A DNA stretch of 64,000 nucleotides. Origin: CATZDY01 sp045599035. Its GTDB lineage: Bacteria > Bacillota > Desulfotomaculia > Desulfotomaculales > Desulfocucumaceae. The stretch lies in NCBI GenBank assembly GCA_045599035.1, contig JAZRVI010000009.1:9215-73214 (forward strand). The letters are read 5' to 3'. How positions within the stretch are numbered: position 1 is the stretch's first letter; the number at the start of each line of letters is the position of its first letter. Below the pieces are notes generated by a model. The model ran no database searches and was not told where the DNA came from. It was given only the letters and a program-made list of their open reading frames with translations. Position numbers and translations under genes: made by a program. Positions 62,178 to 64,000 of the stretch are shown here, one piece after another.

Positions 62178-62612
62178 ATGATTTCCGTGTTGGAGCGAGA
62201 TCAACATAAAGCCTGTTTAGCTGGAGACTTTGGGCAAAAGTGCCTGGAAAATTATTCGCCCCAAAATGGCGAAGGTTGTCCTGGTTCAGAAGATCCTCTC
62301 AAATGCCCGGTTTTACTGATTCAAAAGGTTTTGGGTGGCAAATGGAAAATAGTTATCCTGTTTAAATTAAAAAATGGCACTATGCGGTTTAATGAGCTGT
62401 ACAAAGCCATTCCCGGCATAAGTCAAGCCATTTTAACCAACCAATTGCGAGACTTGGAAAAAGATGGAGTCATTAAACGCAAGGTTTATCCGGTTATCCC
62501 ACCCAAAGTAGAATATACTTTGAGTGAAATTGGCCAAAAACTATTGCCGGCTCTGGAAGGTCTGTTTTTATGGGGTATTTCCTATATCGAAAGTGAGAAT
62601 CCCAGCTCTTGA
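62178..62612 (+). CDS. HxlR-family transcriptional regulator with cysteine-rich N-terminus
   Basis: 144 residues. The HxlR winged helix covers about 42-138: CPVLLIQKVLGGKWKIVILF, MRFNELYKAIPGISQAIL, TNQLRDLEKDGVIKRKVY and PPKVEYTLSEIGQKL. The first 40 residues extend beyond the usual start and hold three cysteines before that of CPVL; HxlR members such as HypR and QorR sense oxidants through a cysteine near this position. GGAG precedes the ATG. It heads a plus-strand run with an SGNH hydrolase and a TIR-like protein, and faces a divergent DUF362 ferredoxin gene, either of which may be the target. Confidence 0.88.
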   Translation: MISVLERDQHKACLAGDFGQKCLENYSPQNGEGCPGSEDPLKCPVLLIQKVLGGKWKIVILFKLKNGTMRFNELYKAIPGISQAILTNQLRDLEKDGVIKRKVYPVIPPKVEYTLSEIGQKLLPALEGLFLWGISYIESENPSS

Positions 62613-62632
62613 AAAATTAGGAGGCGAATAAG

Positions 62633-63337
62633 ATGAATTTTAAGGTCATGGTTTTGGGCGACTCTTTATTAAAACGCATCCAATATGATTCGCAAAGCAA
62701 TCGTTTCCGAACCCTGCAGGATGACAACCCGGAAAAAATTGAGCGGGAATTTAATTTAAAAATTATTAATAAATCGAAAATGGGCTGCACTATAGATAAG
62801 GGTTTGGAAATCTTAAAACGAATTTTAGGCCGGGAAGAAGTGGATTATGCCCTTTTGGAATATGGCGGCAATGATTGTGACTATTTGTGGCATGAGATTG
62901 CCCAAGATCCCCAAAAAAAACATTATCCTAAAAATGAGCCGAAAACATTCCAGGAAAATTTGCAAAAAATGATTGAGCTGTGCCAGGTGCATAAAATCAA
63001 ACCTATTTTATGTACCTTGCCGCCCATTATAGCAGAATGGTATTTTAATCGGATTGCCGCTACCGAAGAAAATAAAAAGAAAATTCTGCAATGGCTGGAA
63101 GAAGATATTCAGATTCTTTATCGAACCCAGGAATTATATTCCCGAATTGTGGAGCAAATGGCTCAAAAGATTAAATGCCCTTTAATTGATCTGCGACAGG
63201 CTTTTTTGCAGGAAAGAAATTTAAAGAGACTTTATTGTTCGGATGGAATCCACCCCAACCAGGAAGGACATCGGGTTATATATGAAGAAATCCGCAAGTT
63301 CTGCCAGCATTTTTTAGCAATACCGAACATCAAATAG
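62633..63337 (+). CDS. SGNH/GDSL-type hydrolase
   Basis: 234 residues. Block I is VLGDSLLKRI (Ser in GDSL), block III is EYGGNDCD (Gly and Asn), and block V is SDGIHPNQEGHRV (Asp and His). These are the catalytic residues of GDSL esterases and lipases. No signal peptide, so intracellular. Lies 20 bases after the HxlR gene and 18 before the TIR-like gene, probably one operon. Substrate unknown. Confidence 0.82.
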   Translation: MNFKVMVLGDSLLKRIQYDSQSNRFRTLQDDNPEKIEREFNLKIINKSKMGCTIDKGLEILKRILGREEVDYALLEYGGNDCDYLWHEIAQDPQKKHYPKNEPKTFQENLQKMIELCQVHKIKPILCTLPPIIAEWYFNRIAATEENKKKILQWLEEDIQILYRTQELYSRIVEQMAQKIKCPLIDLRQAFLQERNLKRLYCSDGIHPNQEGHRVIYEEIRKFCQHFLAIPNIK

Positions 63338-63355
63338 GAATGGAGGTGAATTGAA

Positions 63356-63769
63356 ATGGCCAAAATCTATAACTTTAGCGAAATAGCCAAAAAATATCGT
63401 ATTTTTATTGCTCATATTTGGCAATATGATCCTTATTATAATACCATTGTGAACTGGATTGATGATGCCAATTTGAATTGGGAAAAAACCAGTCGTCCAA
63501 ATGAAGATCCTATTATTAAACGAAGTGGCAATATTCTTTTGGAACAAATGACTCCGGCTAAAATTGTAGTAGTTGCTGGAGATCTCTATTATCGTTATCG
63601 TTTTTTAATTGATTATCAAATCAAAGAAGCGGCCAAAATGAACAAAATTATTATTGGGGTCAAGCCCTGTGATTACCCGGAAATACCTGCCATTCTGGAA
63701 GAAAAAGCTACCATAATTGTGGACTGGAATCAACAAGCCCTAATTGATGCTTTGAAAATTTATGGATAA
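63356..63769 (+). CDS. TIR-like (ThsB/MTH538-type) domain protein
   Basis: 137 residues. It matches the DUF1863/MTH538 flavodoxin-like TIR group: RIFIAHIWQYDPYYNTIVNW, IDDANLNWEKTSRPNEDPI, TPAKIVVVAGDLYYRYRFLI and IIGVKPCDYPEIPAIL, ending IIVDWNQQALIDAL (each quoted in part). ThsB proteins of the Thoeris anti-phage system belong to this group and make a nucleotide signal for ThsA. No ThsA gene is next to it; an SGNH hydrolase is. GGAGGTG lies upstream of the ATG. It could act in defence or in another NAD-derived signal pathway. Confidence 0.78.
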   Translation: MAKIYNFSEIAKKYRIFIAHIWQYDPYYNTIVNWIDDANLNWEKTSRPNEDPIIKRSGNILLEQMTPAKIVVVAGDLYYRYRFLIDYQIKEAAKMNKIIIGVKPCDYPEIPAILEEKATIIVDWNQQALIDALKIYG

Positions 63770-63811
63770 AAAGAACTAATTTTTAGTTATTCTTATAAAT
63801 ATGGAATCAAA

Positions 63812-63837
63812 AACCCACTACCCTCGGATAGTGGGTT
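63812..63837. terminator. Terminator after the TIR-like gene
   Basis: AACCCACTA/TAGTGGGTT stem with an 8-base loop; the following T-run is weak (ATCTTATATT). Confidence 0.65.
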
Positions 63838-63862
63838 ATCTTATATTAATAGTGAAGTAAAA

Positions 63863-63890
63863 AAAGAACCGCTCGAATGAACGGTTCTTT
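63863..63890 (-). terminator. Terminator of the rRNA operon
   Basis: AAAGAACCG/CGGTTCTTT stem with a 10-base loop; the minus strand continues with a run of T. It follows the 3' end of the 5S rRNA. Confidence 0.88.
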
Positions 63891-63898
63891 AAAAATTA

Positions 63899-64000
<102 letters not shown>

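Noticed and set aside
48032..63769. Thoeris system formed by the SIR2 protein and the TIR-like protein
   Set aside because: They are 13 kb apart on opposite strands, and the SIR2 protein shows no evident SLOG domain as in ThsA.

Overview
The window looks like the chromosome of an anaerobic, low-to-mid GC member of the Bacillota, probably a spore-forming Clostridia-type lineage. The grounds are a YlbJ-type sporulation membrane protein, Amj lipid II flippase, YerC, GatCAB, strong AGGAGG ribosome binding sites with many TTG and GTG starts, rubrerythrin, an ADP-forming acetate-CoA ligase and a 2-oxoacid:ferredoxin oxidoreductase. No genus can be named from the sequence alone. No tRNA was seen; a 5S rRNA runs off the right edge on the minus strand.

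Layout. 1-9.2 kb: end of a STAS antagonist and a membrane PP2C phosphatase/HATPase fusion, a MoxR ATPase-VWA pair, a secreted WG-repeat protein and a BspA-type leucine-rich-repeat protein. 9.3-10.5 kb: a small HTH protein and a relic-rich gap with a 24-bp tandem repeat. 10.5-14.1 kb: TtcA-like enzyme, ADP-forming acyl-CoA synthetase, rubrerythrin. 14.2-28.3 kb (minus): ylbJ, an aconitase-family/isocitrate-dehydrogenase-type operon, gatCAB, a K+/H+ antiporter, ligA, amj, pcrA. 28.3-34.2 kb: hisDCBHAFI preceded by yerC, with a clear sigma-A promoter and a candidate operator in front of hisD. 34.4-40.6 kb: an O-antigen-ligase-like protein, a YdcF protein, cysK, a DsrE protein, a D-amino-acid transaminase, a CGGC protein and an M23 peptidase.

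40.6-50.8 kb is a foreign defence island. It holds two tandem type II CRISPR arrays (6 and 16 repeats), each with a near-identical 129-bp leader, and two stray single repeats. A broken higBA-like toxin-antitoxin pair lies between two repeats. There is an intact 1364-aa Cas9, a tracrRNA transcribed divergently from a promoter that overlaps the cas9 start region, and no cas1/cas2/csn2. Behind it is a two-gene operon of a SIR2-domain protein and an unrecognised 155-aa partner, with its own terminator. A TnpV-like remnant marks the right edge.

50.8-64 kb returns to housekeeping: a GMP synthase whose glutaminase domain has collapsed, hpt, an IS200/IS605-like non-coding element, a DUF1015 protein, a membrane-anchored protein, metK, a four-subunit 2-oxoacid:ferredoxin oxidoreductase with an upstream P-loop ATPase, a DUF362 ferredoxin, and a plus-strand run of HxlR regulator, SGNH hydrolase and TIR-like (ThsB-type) protein. 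The strongest candidates for something new are the SIR2/155-aa operon, the duplicated Cas9 array architecture with stray repeats, and the amidotransferase-less GuaA.
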